Shown: positions 18,400-27,535 of the stretch, in pieces
Layout of the letters: every line of letters begins with the position of its first letter
Numbering within the stretch: the stretch's first letter is position 1
From: Pelagisphaera sp964404745
Lineage (GTDB): Bacteria > Verrucomicrobiota > Verrucomicrobiia > Opitutales > Opitutaceae
Assembly (NCBI GenBank): GCA_964404745.1
Contig: CAYOLG010000005.1
Span: forward strand, 62,001-126,000
Direction: 5' to 3'
DNA length: 64,000 nucleotides
Program-made: the position numbers and the translations under genes
Notes under the pieces: generated by a model
What the model saw: the letters and a program-made list of their open reading frames with translations, nothing else
Told to the model about the DNA's origin: nothing
Database searches by the model: none

Positions 18400-19365
18400 C
18401 TCCCGAATAAAAGCCATATCATCCTCGTTGAGTTCGCGTTCAGTTGCAGCTAAATTCTGTTCGACCTGCCGTTTATTTCGGAATCCAGGGATCACAGAGG
18501 CTACATTAGGATAATTAAGAACGAATCGAAGGGCAACGCTGGGCAAATCCGATTCGCCGACCCCGAATCGGTTTCGCGATGCATCGAGCTTGGGATCGAT
18601 CGATCGTAGGAAATCAGCGGAAAATTTCCTTGAAGCGCGCCGGTGGTCTCCTACGGCGAAGCTAGGCGCCCTTTTTCGATAGTATTTCCCGGTTAGCGTA
18701 CCCTGATTCAAAGGGCTGAAGGCGATGAATGATAGGCGATTCTTTTTCAGGAGCTGGCCGACGATGCCATTTTCGACAACGAATTTCGTATCCATCATAT
18801 GGGCCCAGCTTTGGATAATGGTAGGTTTCAAGGCAGGCACCGCTTTGAGAAAATGGCTAGTCTTGTGGGCAGATTGGCCAATCAGCCGTATCTTTCCTTC
18901 TTGTTTCAATCTCTGCATTGCGTTAACTGCCGGCTCTAGATATCGATCGTCCTCGCCGAAGTCGCCATGATGGAGGTAGTAGATGTCAAGATAGTCTCGT
19001 TTTAGGTTTTTGAGCGACTGCTCGCATTGCCGTCGAATGTTCTCGGGGTCGTAGGCATGAGTAAACGGCCCTTGGTGAAAACCGACTTTGGAGGAAATGA
19101 CGAAACGCTCGCTATTTTCGCCGAGGCGATCGAGAATTTCCGAGAGAAGTCTCTCAGCATGCCCATTGCCATAAACATCGGCATTATCGAAGTGGTTTAC
19201 ACCCTTTTCAATGGCCAGGGCGATTGCCTGCTCTGCTTCTTGACTATCTACTGGCGCCCATCCGGAATCGTGCCCGTTGGCAACCGTTAATCCTCCAAGG
19301 GCCCAGCAGCCTAGTCCAATTTCCGACACTGAAATATTGCTGTCTCCAAGGATACGATACTTCAT
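18382..19365 (-). CDS. Aldo/keto reductase
   Basis: The 327-residue cytoplasmic protein starts at ATG 19365. The catalytic tetrad of the family is visible: D60, Y65 (FDNADVYGNG), K93 (SSKVG) and H132/H133 (YYLHHGD). The C-terminal part (SVIPGFRNKRQVEQNL) has the NADPH-binding pattern. Such enzymes reduce aldehydes or ketones with NADPH, and this one resembles the YghZ/YajO-like group; the substrate is unknown. Downstream of it lies the convergent octaheme gene with an 18-base overlap. The beta-CASP gene upstream is on the same strand 19 bases away, so a tcdA/nuclease/reductase operon is possible. Confidence 0.9.
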   Translation of the reverse strand: MKYRILGDSNISVSEIGLGCWALGGLTVANGHDSGWAPVDSQEAEQAIALAIEKGVNHFDNADVYGNGHAERLLSEILDRLGENSERFVISSKVGFHQGPFTHAYDPENIRRQCEQSLKNLKRDYLDIYYLHHGDFGEDDRYLEPAVNAMQRLKQEGKIRLIGQSAHKTSHFLKAVPALKPTIIQSWAHMMDTKFVVENGIVGQLLKKNRLSFIAFSPLNQGTLTGKYYRKRAPSFAVGDHRRASRKFSADFLRSIDPKLDASRNRFGVGESDLPSVALRFVLNYPNVASVIPGFRNKRQVEQNLAATERELNEDDMAFIRELFQTG

Positions 19366-19384
19366 CGATGAAACGATTCGCCAA

Positions 19385-20749
19385 TCAGCCGATGGTTATT
19401 GGCTTGAGAGGTTCAGGGTCGATTACTTTCAAGCCCGGCTCGTTTTCGACTAAAGCTTGAGCAAACCATTCCCGGGCCCCTGGATCTCCATGGGTAAGCA
19501 CGATGGTGTGGGGACGAACGGAGTGCGCGAATGCCAACAGCTCCTCCCTATCTGCGTGGCCGCTCATTTGAAAACGCTCGATTTGAGCTCTAACGGGTGT
19601 TTGGTAGTCCAAGGCTTCAAAAAGGAATACTTCTCCAGGTTTCGTTTGAAGCATCTTGCCGCCAGGGGTGTCAGGATCGCAATAGCCGACAAAGCAGATT
19701 GCGTTGCGGCCGTTTGCTAGGAGTGAAGCGGCTAGATTATAGCTGGGCGTGCGTTCGATTAGCATACCGCTGCTCACGATGTATATACCTTGTTCAGGAG
19801 GTTCTTTCCCGGGCGTAACGCGGCGTGGCGGTCGTCTCAAGCGCAACTCTTTGATCGTGCGGCGGGAAAATTTGGCATGGCCGGTACGCTTGGAGATTTG
19901 GTCGAGATGATCAGCGACAGCGAGTCCCAGACCGGCTCCGAATACGGTGCTTTGCGGAATGTCGCCCGATTTGCGAGCTTGGTTGATGATGGTGAGAATT
20001 TCCTGCATTCGGCCCAGGGCGAAAACGGGGATAAGAACCGATCCGCCCCGCCGGAGGACGTTGCGGATTGTGGCAAGCAAACGCTCGGTCTCGGATTCCC
20101 GTGTATTGCCGGATTCTCGTTCCGTTTCTCCGCGAGTAGTCTCTAGTATGACGGCATCGAAACGTTCCGATTCGGGAAAGCGGGCTCCGGAGAGAGTGAT
20201 TTGGTGGTCGAATAAAACGTCGCCCGTAAAGAAATACCGCTTGTCTGCGGAATTGATTTCAATGCCTCCCGCCCCGGCGATATGACCAGCTTGATGGAGA
20301 GTGATGTGCAACTTCCGGCCGTTTCTAGAAAACGGGCAAGCTTTTTCGAATGGGACCGTTTCGAATCGTTCCGCTACGCGATCCACTTCTTCGTGCGTGA
20401 AAAGCGGATACTCGGGGATATTTTGCTCAGCTTGCTGCCGCTTCATTACGTTGCAGGAATTGTGCAGCATGCGTTCAATCAGCATTTGGCTAGATTGGCT
20501 CATGATGGCCCGAGCTTCCGGGTGAGCCTGCATAAGCAGTGGCAAGGCTCCGATATGGTCGAGGTGGCAGTGAGTAACGACTATCAAGTCGATTTCCAAA
20601 TCTTCGACGACGGAAAAATCCGGTGTGGCCATTGAGCCAGCGAGTTTCGGATTGAGTCCAGCGTCAATGATTAGATTAAATCCATCGATTTCGACGAACA
20701 GGGAATTGGCGCCGATGCCTCCCTCGCGATTCAGGTCGGTTATCCGCAT
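19385..20749 (-). CDS. Metallo-beta-lactamase/beta-CASP family RNase
   Basis: The 454-residue protein starts at ATG 20749. The metal motif THCHLDHIG gives H60, H62, D64 and H65. Further conserved parts are GHIAGAGG, FTGDV, the beta-CASP region with IPVFALGRMQEIL, and the C-terminal SGHADREELL and LTHGDPGA. These match bacterial CPSF73/YSH1-like exonucleases that process RNA. It acts in the cytoplasm, presumably in RNA maturation or decay. Its start codon directly abuts the stop codon of the tcdA-like gene, so the two are probably translated from one message. Confidence 0.88.
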   Translation of the reverse strand: MRITDLNREGGIGANSLFVEIDGFNLIIDAGLNPKLAGSMATPDFSVVEDLEIDLIVVTHCHLDHIGALPLLMQAHPEARAIMSQSSQMLIERMLHNSCNVMKRQQAEQNIPEYPLFTHEEVDRVAERFETVPFEKACPFSRNGRKLHITLHQAGHIAGAGGIEINSADKRYFFTGDVLFDHQITLSGARFPESERFDAVILETTRGETERESGNTRESETERLLATIRNVLRRGGSVLIPVFALGRMQEILTIINQARKSGDIPQSTVFGAGLGLAVADHLDQISKRTGHAKFSRRTIKELRLRRPPRRVTPGKEPPEQGIYIVSSGMLIERTPSYNLAASLLANGRNAICFVGYCDPDTPGGKMLQTKPGEVFLFEALDYQTPVRAQIERFQMSGHADREELLAFAHSVRPHTIVLTHGDPGAREWFAQALVENEPGLKVIDPEPLKPITIG

Positions 20750-21532
20750 TCAGGTTTGGGTTGAGCAGATTCGCTCGACGATACGGGCAGCCGCTATCAT
20801 GCCAAAAGTTCCGGTTACATGAGCGGCTGCTCCGTAACCGCTGGCGCAATCGAGTCGACGGCTTGATGGGGGATCGCTTTCGCAGGTATCAGGTTCCGAA
20901 TAGCGAGCCGTTTCGGGAGAAAAAACGCACTCGATTTTGAACCGCCGACGTCGCTCTCTGGGATATCCATAATCTTGGCGCAATTTCTTGCGAACCCGCT
21001 GCAGAAGTTTATCGTTGTACGAGAGGGTTAGATCGGCGATGCGGATTTGGGTGGGATCGATTCTGCCTCCGGCACTGCCCGAAATGATGATCGGTATAGC
21101 GGCTTTTCGGCTGCAGTCGATCAATGCGCATTTATGAACTAGGCTATCGATAGCATCCATAGCGTAGTCGTATGGCTCATCGAGGAGGGTAGAGGCGTTT
21201 GATTTCGTGAAGAATTTGGCAATAGGACGAACTTGGATCTCAGGGTTGATGAGGCGGCATCGTTCAGCCATGGCCTCTACCTTTGGTTTGCCGATCACCC
21301 CGTCGAGGGCATGAACTTGCCGGTTGATATTGCTTTCGCAGATGTCATCTAGATCGACGAGCGTTAGTTGGCCGACTCCCGAGCGGGCTAGCGATTCGGC
21401 AACCCAAGAACCAACCCCGCCAATGCCGACAACCAGGATATGAGCGGCCCTCAAACGCTCGACGGAGCCTCTTCCATAGAGTCTTTCGATTCCGGCGAAC
21501 CGAAACTGTTTTTGTAGAGTTAAGGCCTGCAT
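20750..21532 (-). CDS. tcdA: tRNA threonylcarbamoyladenosine dehydratase (TcdA/CsdL-like)
   Basis: TcdA is an E1-like ATP-dependent enzyme that closes t6A at position 37 of tRNA into cyclic ct6A. The ATG at 21532 is preferred to a TTG at 21571, giving 260 residues. The nucleotide-binding fold shows VVGIGGVGSW, followed by LVDLDDICESNINRQ, DAIDSLVHK and a late ASGYGAAAHVTGTFG. Length and motifs fit the TcdA group rather than ThiF or MoeB. The window also has tsaB, another gene of t6A synthesis, at 52 kb. The beta-CASP nuclease follows with no gap. Confidence 0.88.
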   Translation of the reverse strand: MQALTLQKQFRFAGIERLYGRGSVERLRAAHILVVGIGGVGSWVAESLARSGVGQLTLVDLDDICESNINRQVHALDGVIGKPKVEAMAERCRLINPEIQVRPIAKFFTKSNASTLLDEPYDYAMDAIDSLVHKCALIDCSRKAAIPIIISGSAGGRIDPTQIRIADLTLSYNDKLLQRVRKKLRQDYGYPRERRRRFKIECVFSPETARYSEPDTCESDPPSSRRLDCASGYGAAAHVTGTFGMIAAARIVERICSTQT

Positions 21533-21627
21533 GCTGTCTTGCGGCTTTAATCGGAGCGCAAATGGATGCAAGGTGAAACTGGAGATGCCTTGACTCGGGA
21601 CTGGTTAAGGCCAATCAATCCGGCAGT

Positions 21628-22659
21628 ATGGGCGGTCCGCCCGCTGGAAACATGGAAGCGTTACTTACGGAGTTTGTGCAAGGATTGCCCTTGATTGCCC
21701 TTTTGGGACTTATCGCGGTTTGTTTGGCTGCATTGGGCAAAGGCGCTGATATTCTTGTGGAAGAGGCGGTCACTTTGTCTTTAAGACATGGCATTAGCAA
21801 AGTCATCATCGGGGCCACGATCGTTAGCCTGGGAACGACGCTTCCGGAAGTGACGGTCTCGGTGATGTCGGCCATCAACGGAAAACCGGATTTGGCTTTG
21901 GGAAACGCAATCGGCTCTGTGATCTGCGATACTGGTTTAATATTGGGTGTGGCCGCCCTGGTAGGGCATGTGCCGATCGATCTGTATCTGATGCGGCGGC
22001 AAGGGTTGCTTTGCTTGGGATTAGGTTCTCTGATCATCGCTGTCTGCCTGCCCTATGGAAACCTGGGATCTGTGTTTGTTGATGGAGGCCGATTTCCTCA
22101 GATTGCTGGATTCTGTTTCATGGCCATGCTGGCGGGCTACCTTTGGATTTCCTCCCGTTGGGCAAAGAATGTGGAGAGTGAATTTGATGTGGAGTCGCAT
22201 GAAAAGGGGTCCACGCCGGTTATCATCGCCAAGATCGTCTTTGGTCTCGCCGTTGTTGTCTCCACATCGCATGTTTTAATACACGCGGTCGAGGAAACGG
22301 CGATTCGGGCCAACGTTCCGCAATCGGTTATCGCCGCGACCTTGGTTGCTTTCGGGACATCGCTGCCGGAGCTAGTGACCTCTGTTATGGCTGTGCGAAA
22401 AGGGCATGGGGAGTTGGCAATTGGGAATGTGGTGGGCGCGGATATTCTGAACATACTGCTCGTCGCCGGAGCGTCCGCCGCGGTTACTCCCCAAGGCCTA
22501 ACGGCGAGTGCTGATTTTTTCTCCCTGATTTTCCCCGCGATGATCGGATTGATGCTCATTTTCCAGATCTCGACTTTCATCTGCACGACTCGATTGACAA
22601 GGTTGACGGGAATTTGCCTATTGGGAGGCTACCTGTGCTACCTAGGCCTTAGCCTTTGA
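21628..22659 (+). CDS. Ca2+/Na+ antiporter of the CaCA family
   Basis: The 343-residue membrane protein starts at ATG 21628, or at ATG 21652 eight codons later. It has about ten hydrophobic segments in two homologous halves. Each half carries the ion-binding alpha repeat: GTTLPEVTVSVMSAINGK with GNAIGSVICDTGLILG, and GTSLPELVTSVMAVRKG with GNVVGADILNILLVAG. This matches YrbG-type exchangers that move Ca2+ or another cation against Na+ or H+ across the inner membrane. It is divergent from the tcdA gene and convergent with the TonB receptor. Confidence 0.9.
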   Translation: MGGPPAGNMEALLTEFVQGLPLIALLGLIAVCLAALGKGADILVEEAVTLSLRHGISKVIIGATIVSLGTTLPEVTVSVMSAINGKPDLALGNAIGSVICDTGLILGVAALVGHVPIDLYLMRRQGLLCLGLGSLIIAVCLPYGNLGSVFVDGGRFPQIAGFCFMAMLAGYLWISSRWAKNVESEFDVESHEKGSTPVIIAKIVFGLAVVVSTSHVLIHAVEETAIRANVPQSVIAATLVAFGTSLPELVTSVMAVRKGHGELAIGNVVGADILNILLVAGASAAVTPQGLTASADFFSLIFPAMIGLMLIFQISTFICTTRLTRLTGICLLGGYLCYLGLSL

Positions 22660-22691
22660 GGAGGTCGCAAAAATCTGCGCTCGCTGGACTG

Positions 22692-24809
22692 CTAACGAGA
22701 AAAATCCCAAGATAACCAGACCGTGCGAGGGGCGGATATGGAAACGAGTCCGTCGGTGGAGATTCCTGTTTCGAACTCTTCGTCGAAAAGGTTTTCGATT
22801 CTCAAAGAAACGGCGTGCTGCCCGGTTATTGCGTAGCGAACCCCTCCATCAACTTGAAAGATCTTTTCGAGTTCTTGTTCATTCCCGAGATCCTCGTATT
22901 CACTGCTTTGATATCGCAGACTAGACCAGATGTTGACCGAGTCGCTGGGGAGCCAGTCGAGGGTCAAATTTGCCTTGAACGGCGAGGCATGGGGAAACTC
23001 GTTGCCGATCAGAGTCGGGAGCCCGGAAGCCTCTTGGACATCCGATGCGGCGTATACGGCTTGGGCTCGTACGCTGACCGTATCGCTCAAACGAGATTGC
23101 CAATCGATTTCGATACCTTCAACGGAGCTTTCGGCGATGTTTCTACGTTCCCCGCAAGACCCGCCTCCAGGAATGAATCCGCACAAGGGGTTGAATCCCG
23201 ACTCTTTGGAAAGAACTGCATTGGCGATCATGTTATCCAGCGAATAGTGGAAGATGTTGGCGCTGAAAAACCAGTCATCATCGGAACTGAACCTGAGTCC
23301 CGCTTCCCAGCCGAGATGCTCCTCGGCAACAAGCCCCGCATTGGATTCTATGGTATCATTCTTAACGCGAAACGGCCGATAGAGTTCGTTGAGAGTAGGA
23401 GCTCTGAAGCCGCTCGATTGACGAATCATTCCTCTCAAGTTGTCGGAAAAATCATGATACAGTGTCAAATTGTTGGAGAAGAATGTTTCCGATCTATCGG
23501 GAACGGCATCGTTACGAATTTGCGTGTCGTTTTCCGTGTTCCATTCGTCGCGAAACCCATTGCGGTCCTCGACGTCATCCAGGCGTAGGGACCCCGTTAG
23601 GGATGTAGTACCGGAGAGCTGTAAGCGGGCTGTGGAAAAAACGCCTACAAAACTCTGTTCCCCGCCCGCTTCGCGAAGGCGGGTGAACCCGGCCCCTAGA
23701 TTGCGGAATTGTTCGGCTACGGATCCATCCGCGTCCCGAAAGTCGGCCCCGATCGAAAAATCGTGGGTATTTTCGATCCGGGTAAAGTAGCGAATGCTGG
23801 CCCCGTTGGCCGAAGCGGGCACATCGAATTGATTGAGGGCTGGCCGCTCCGAATTGCGATCGTCCGCGACCGAGGTGAATTGATTTTGGAAATCCCGATC
23901 TTGATGGTAGGCAATCAGTTTTAAACCGGAATTGCCGCCATCGAAAACGCGAAGGGCGGAGGCGGAAACATCGGTAGCATCCGTTCCGTTCACGGCCAGG
24001 GGAGTTCCATTTTCTCGATTTTCTTCGAAACGGTTGGCGTTTACTTCTACCCGCCACAAGTCCTCGACCTCGAAATCGTATCCAATGGAGAAGGAGGACA
24101 CGTCGGAATTCGCTTTTCGATCTACCGAGCCTCGTTGGTCTGGTCGAAGCGTGTAGAAGCCATCGGTATCGCCCAGAATGCCTGAAAACGAAAGAGAAGA
24201 CTGGTCATCGATTTTCGAATTAGTGAAGAGCGAAAATTCGCGTTCGCCATCAGATCCTATGGTGGCCTTGGTATGGAGGCCCAGGTCGCTGGCTCTGAGG
24301 GATTTCATAGAGATTCTGCCACCGGTGCCATAATTGCCCCAAGATTCACTATCGCTCGATGGGCGAATGCTTATGGAGGACAATGCTGAGGGCTGGTACC
24401 TCTGCCAGTAAACCCAGCCCCCGAAAGGATCGTTTTGAGGCACATCGTCCAGAGTTACGATCGAGCGTGATGTCGAGTTGATGCCAAGATTGCGGAGGCG
24501 AACCCCTTGGGTGGTAGGGTGGGCTGCCCGAGCGGGCGTGGTACGGAAGGCGGCATAGCCTGGGTATTGTTCGAGGGCCTCAGAAAGATCTTGGATGCCA
24601 ATTCGGGCTCCACCCAACAGTGTGTTGGCAACTGTTCTCCCGGAATTCGACGAGACGAATTCGGTTGGCTGCACTAAGCGGTCGGCGTAGATCTCGAGAG
24701 GAGCCAGCTCCTCTGCGGGCAAGGCATCTTGAGCGACAGAAAAGTTGACGAGTCCCGCGAAAGGAAACGTCGCGAGCAAAGGGAACTTGTTAATAAAACG
24801 ATAAATCAT
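22692..24809 (-). CDS. TonB-dependent outer-membrane receptor
   Basis: Start chosen at ATG 24809, since it begins the signal peptide MIYRFINKFPLLATFPFAG, cleaved near VAQ; an upstream frame to 24893 adds 28 unlikely residues. About 705 residues. The plug domain (about 50-170) includes the segments TQGVRLRNLGINST and TLDDVPQNDPFGG. A 22-strand-type beta barrel follows, with the C-terminal aromatic ending VWLSWDFSR expected for outer-membrane insertion. No SusD partner is adjacent, so it is not a SusC-type protein. The ligand is unknown. It is transcribed alone and has a leader of at least 100 bases shared with the divergent gene. Confidence 0.9.
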   Translation of the reverse strand: MIYRFINKFPLLATFPFAGLVNFSVAQDALPAEELAPLEIYADRLVQPTEFVSSNSGRTVANTLLGGARIGIQDLSEALEQYPGYAAFRTTPARAAHPTTQGVRLRNLGINSTSRSIVTLDDVPQNDPFGGWVYWQRYQPSALSSISIRPSSDSESWGNYGTGGRISMKSLRASDLGLHTKATIGSDGEREFSLFTNSKIDDQSSLSFSGILGDTDGFYTLRPDQRGSVDRKANSDVSSFSIGYDFEVEDLWRVEVNANRFEENRENGTPLAVNGTDATDVSASALRVFDGGNSGLKLIAYHQDRDFQNQFTSVADDRNSERPALNQFDVPASANGASIRYFTRIENTHDFSIGADFRDADGSVAEQFRNLGAGFTRLREAGGEQSFVGVFSTARLQLSGTTSLTGSLRLDDVEDRNGFRDEWNTENDTQIRNDAVPDRSETFFSNNLTLYHDFSDNLRGMIRQSSGFRAPTLNELYRPFRVKNDTIESNAGLVAEEHLGWEAGLRFSSDDDWFFSANIFHYSLDNMIANAVLSKESGFNPLCGFIPGGGSCGERRNIAESSVEGIEIDWQSRLSDTVSVRAQAVYAASDVQEASGLPTLIGNEFPHASPFKANLTLDWLPSDSVNIWSSLRYQSSEYEDLGNEQELEKIFQVDGGVRYAITGQHAVSLRIENLFDEEFETGISTDGLVSISAPRTVWLSWDFSR

Positions 24810-25070
24810 CGATAGGAGTCTCGTAGTCTGAAGACATCCGATAACCCACAGGGGCCTTCCTGCGATTGAGCAATGCGGGTAGACGCGGCCCAATGATGAA
24901 AGGGTTTAGTGTCATTGATCGTTTGGTCAAACGGTAAAGTTGGCCAGAGCGCGGATGGACTCGATTGCTCAACAATCGATTGTTTGGAACTAGAAACCGT
25001 GGGTTTTGCGTCGATTCAGGATAGGTCGACTACTGCAGTCTCAAATCAGCAAATAAGTAAAGAGAGAGGA

Positions 25071-26002
25071 ATTAAAACCAATCTTACCTGCGTATTAGCG
25101 TCCACTTTCGTTTTGGTCGGCGGAGTAGCCACATCGAATGGAGCCGACTATGATGCCTCTTCGGTCGATTGGAAACTCGATACTGGCATGGAGAGCGATC
25201 GTTTAGACAGCGCCATTGAAAAGCGCCGAAAAGAGGGCATGAGAGTCGTGGACATGGAGCAGTACTCTTCTGGCCGCAGCATCAAGCAAGCTGCCCTATG
25301 GGTGAAGGCGATGCCGAGCGATGAGTGGGAAACGAAACGAGAGCTCAGCGTTGTTGAGTTTAAAGATGAGCATGAGAAGAATCTCAAGCGTGGTTTCGTG
25401 GCTGTCGATATTGAGGTCGATCGAGTGGGGCGGACCTTGAACTTCGGAGGCATTTGGCTGAAAAGCAATGAAGGCTTTGAGACGGAAATGCGATTCGGCA
25501 TGAATGATCTAATGTTATCCAACATTTATGGGGAAATGGCCGACCGCGATTTTCGGCTTATTGATTTCGAAGCGTACGAAGCCAATGGAAAGACGCTTTA
25601 CGCGGCAATCTGGAAGCCGAAGGTGAATAACGAGGAAGCACGATTCTACAGGGGCTTGTCGAAAGAGGAGTTCGGGCGGGTATCGGCTACCATGGAGAAT
25701 GAAGGTTTCCGATTGGCCGACATCGAGGATACACGGTCGACGGCGATCTAGTGTTTGCTTGCGAATGGGTGGTCTTGGAGGAAAAGCAAGACGCTCGTTT
25801 TGCCCACCACATGCTCGCCGATGAATTTTATCAGAAGAACGCTTCCCTGATGATGGAGGGGTAGCGCTTGACTGACATCGAAGCTTATTTAACTGAGCGA
25901 GGAGAATTGCGATACGCAGGCAGTTGGACCACTGCGAAAAAGCGAGTTGAAGTGGAACCGAGCAAGAAGCGGACTCGCGACATTTTCAAGCGGCGAGGCT
26001 GA
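25071..26002 (+). pseudogene. Decaying secreted repeat protein (BTRD1-like tandem repeats)
   Basis: The intact part, ending at 25751, has a signal peptide (KTNLTCVLASTFVLVGGVA) followed by repeats of roughly 45-55 residues with the pattern G-[FM]-R-x-x-D-[IMF]-E-x-Y...G...A-x-[IL]-W: GMRVVDMEQY, GFVAVDIEVD, DFRLIDFEAY and GFRLADIED. This resembles bacterial tandem repeat domain 1. After GFRLADIED (to 25730) the next frame continues the pattern (TVDGDLVFACEW), so one base appears lost near 25730. That frame then meets TAG at 25862-25864, exactly where GYRLTDIEAY would need a Tyr, and goes on with LRYAGSWTT to TGA at 26000-26002. No ATG, GTG or TTG lies close before the signal peptide. An ATT at 25071 follows the purine-rich AGAGAGAGGA, and the nearest in-frame ATG (24909) adds 54 odd residues. 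Confidence 0.75.
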
Positions 26003-26063
26003 AGCAGAAGGTCGCCGAGTTGGGTAGACACGCTCTCGGATCGGATCGCTCAATAGGATTTTG

Positions 26064-26100
26064 AAAAGGGCTCACTTTCAAGTGAGCCCTTTTTCCTTTT
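26064..26100 (+). terminator. Intrinsic terminator
   Basis: A perfect 10-bp stem, GGGCTCACTT (26068-26077) with AAGTGAGCCC (26080-26089), extends outward through AAAA/TTTT pairs, and TTTTTCCTTTT follows. It ends the transcript of the decaying repeat-protein gene and separates it from tauE. The symmetry allows weaker action on the other strand. Confidence 0.88.
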
Positions 26101-26165
26101 AGCATAGACCGAGAATGGCTACTTATTGATTTGCCCTTATCATCTCGATAGCTCCTTTTGAGGCC

Positions 26166-26939
26166 ATGCCTTACGAGCTGTGGCAATGGATATTTTTCGG
26201 GATCGCCGCGATGATCATCGGAATGAGCAAATGCGGCATTCCTGGGCTCGGCATTCTCAATGTTGCCATATTCCAAAATGTGTTGCTCGCCAAGGATGCT
26301 ACCGGATTCGGCCTGCCCCTGTTGGTTGTCGGTGATTTCTGCGCTGTTATCGCGTTTAGGAAACACGCAGAGTGGAAACAGGTATTTCGTTTGATTCCGT
26401 TCGCCGCCATAGGCGTGATCGTCGGCTTTTTCGTCTTGGGCTCCATTGATAATGCTCAAGCTCGGCTATTGATTGGGGCATCGCTGGCAATAATGATCGT
26501 TCTACACGTAGCGAACCGGAACTCGAAAGGCCCGAAAGAATCTGGGCTGCTTTCGAGGAGCTTTGCCCCAGCAATAGGCAGCATGGCGGGATTTGTCTCT
26601 ATGATCGCCAATGCAGCTGGCCCCCTGATGACCTTGTACCTACTCGCTATGCGAATGCCGAAGATGGCATTTCTGGGAACGAGTGTCTATTTCTTCACCC
26701 TGCTTAACCTGTTTAAAATCCCCTTTCTCGTATCGCTTGAAATCATCACGTGGCAGACCGCATTGGCCAATGTATGGTTGGTTCCCTGCGTGATTGCCGG
26801 CGCCTTCGCAGGCTACTACTTCGCTCGGAAAGTAAATCAAAAATGGTTTGAGCGGACGGCATTCTGGCTAACCATTCTCGCCGTGGGCTACATGATATGG
26901 AACGCCTTTGAAGAGGCATGGGGCATGTATTATGCCTAG
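26166..26939 (+). CDS. TauE/SafE-family membrane transporter
   Basis: The 257-residue protein starts at ATG 26166 and has about eight membrane helices. Family marks are IIGMSKCGIPGLG in the first half and SMIANAAGPLMTLYLLAMRMPK in the second, the two related halves typical of TauE/SafE. Members export sulfite, sulfoacetate or other organic anions across the inner membrane; the substrate here is not determined. The nearby sulfatase makes a sulfur link tempting, but it lies on the opposite strand beyond ruvC. The stop overlaps the start of ruvC. Confidence 0.85.
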   Translation: MPYELWQWIFFGIAAMIIGMSKCGIPGLGILNVAIFQNVLLAKDATGFGLPLLVVGDFCAVIAFRKHAEWKQVFRLIPFAAIGVIVGFFVLGSIDNAQARLLIGASLAIMIVLHVANRNSKGPKESGLLSRSFAPAIGSMAGFVSMIANAAGPLMTLYLLAMRMPKMAFLGTSVYFFTLLNLFKIPFLVSLEIITWQTALANVWLVPCVIAGAFAGYYFARKVNQKWFERTAFWLTILAVGYMIWNAFEEAWGMYYA

Positions 26940-27513
26940 AAAAGGGACGAGACAATTGTGGGCTGACAAGCTCATGGGAAAATCGACGGAGTCAAAGCGT
27001 TCGAAGCGCTTGCCTGGCAACTCTGCCCCATTCAAAGGATCCGTTTTGGGGATCGATCCCAGCTTGAGAGGGACGGGCCTGGCCGTGGTCGAGATTCTAG
27101 GGCCGGATAGGCGGACGCTATTGCACAGTCGGACGGTCCGCATTGAGCCATCCGTTTCCATGTTTGAATGCCTAGGGCGAATAAGCGAGAATGTGTCGGA
27201 AATAATGAATACACATTCGATAGATGCGGTGGCAGTGGAGCAAACGATATACGTCCAGAATTTTCAAACCGCCCAAGTATTGGGGGCGGCTAGAGGGGCT
27301 GCGATAGCGGCAGCGGCTGTATTAGGGAAGCCCATCTTCGAGTATGCTCCGCTAAGAGTAAAACAAGCAGTTGTCGGGGTGGGTCGGGCTAGCAAGGAGC
27401 AGGTGGCTAGGACTGTGATGGGATTGATGGGCATGAGCGATGCGTTGGAACATGACCAGTCGGATGCGGCCGCGGTCGCCCTATGCCACGCGTTTACCTC
27501 CTATGTCGATTAA
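26932..27513 (+). CDS. ruvC: Crossover junction endodeoxyribonuclease RuvC
   Basis: RuvC cuts Holliday junctions at the end of homologous recombination, with RuvAB. The acidic active site is visible in VLGIDPSLRGTG, AVEQTIYVQN and HDQSDAAAVALCH. The ATG at 26932 gives 193 residues with a basic N-terminal tail of about 35 residues before the catalytic domain, longer than usual. The next ATG, 26977, would shorten this to about 20, and a TTG at 26908 is also possible. It overlaps the end of the TauE gene. No ruvA or ruvB is in the window. Confidence 0.9.
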   Translation: MPRKGTRQLWADKLMGKSTESKRSKRLPGNSAPFKGSVLGIDPSLRGTGLAVVEILGPDRRTLLHSRTVRIEPSVSMFECLGRISENVSEIMNTHSIDAVAVEQTIYVQNFQTAQVLGAARGAAIAAAAVLGKPIFEYAPLRVKQAVVGVGRASKEQVARTVMGLMGMSDALEHDQSDAAAVALCHAFTSYVD

Positions 27514-27535
27514 GAGCGATAGATGGAAACGTTTG

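Noticed and set aside
24810..24908. Possible cobalamin-type riboswitch in the leader of the TonB receptor gene.
   Set aside because: The minus-strand leader has a faintly similar GAGACTCC segment but lacks the conserved B12 box and the other paired elements.
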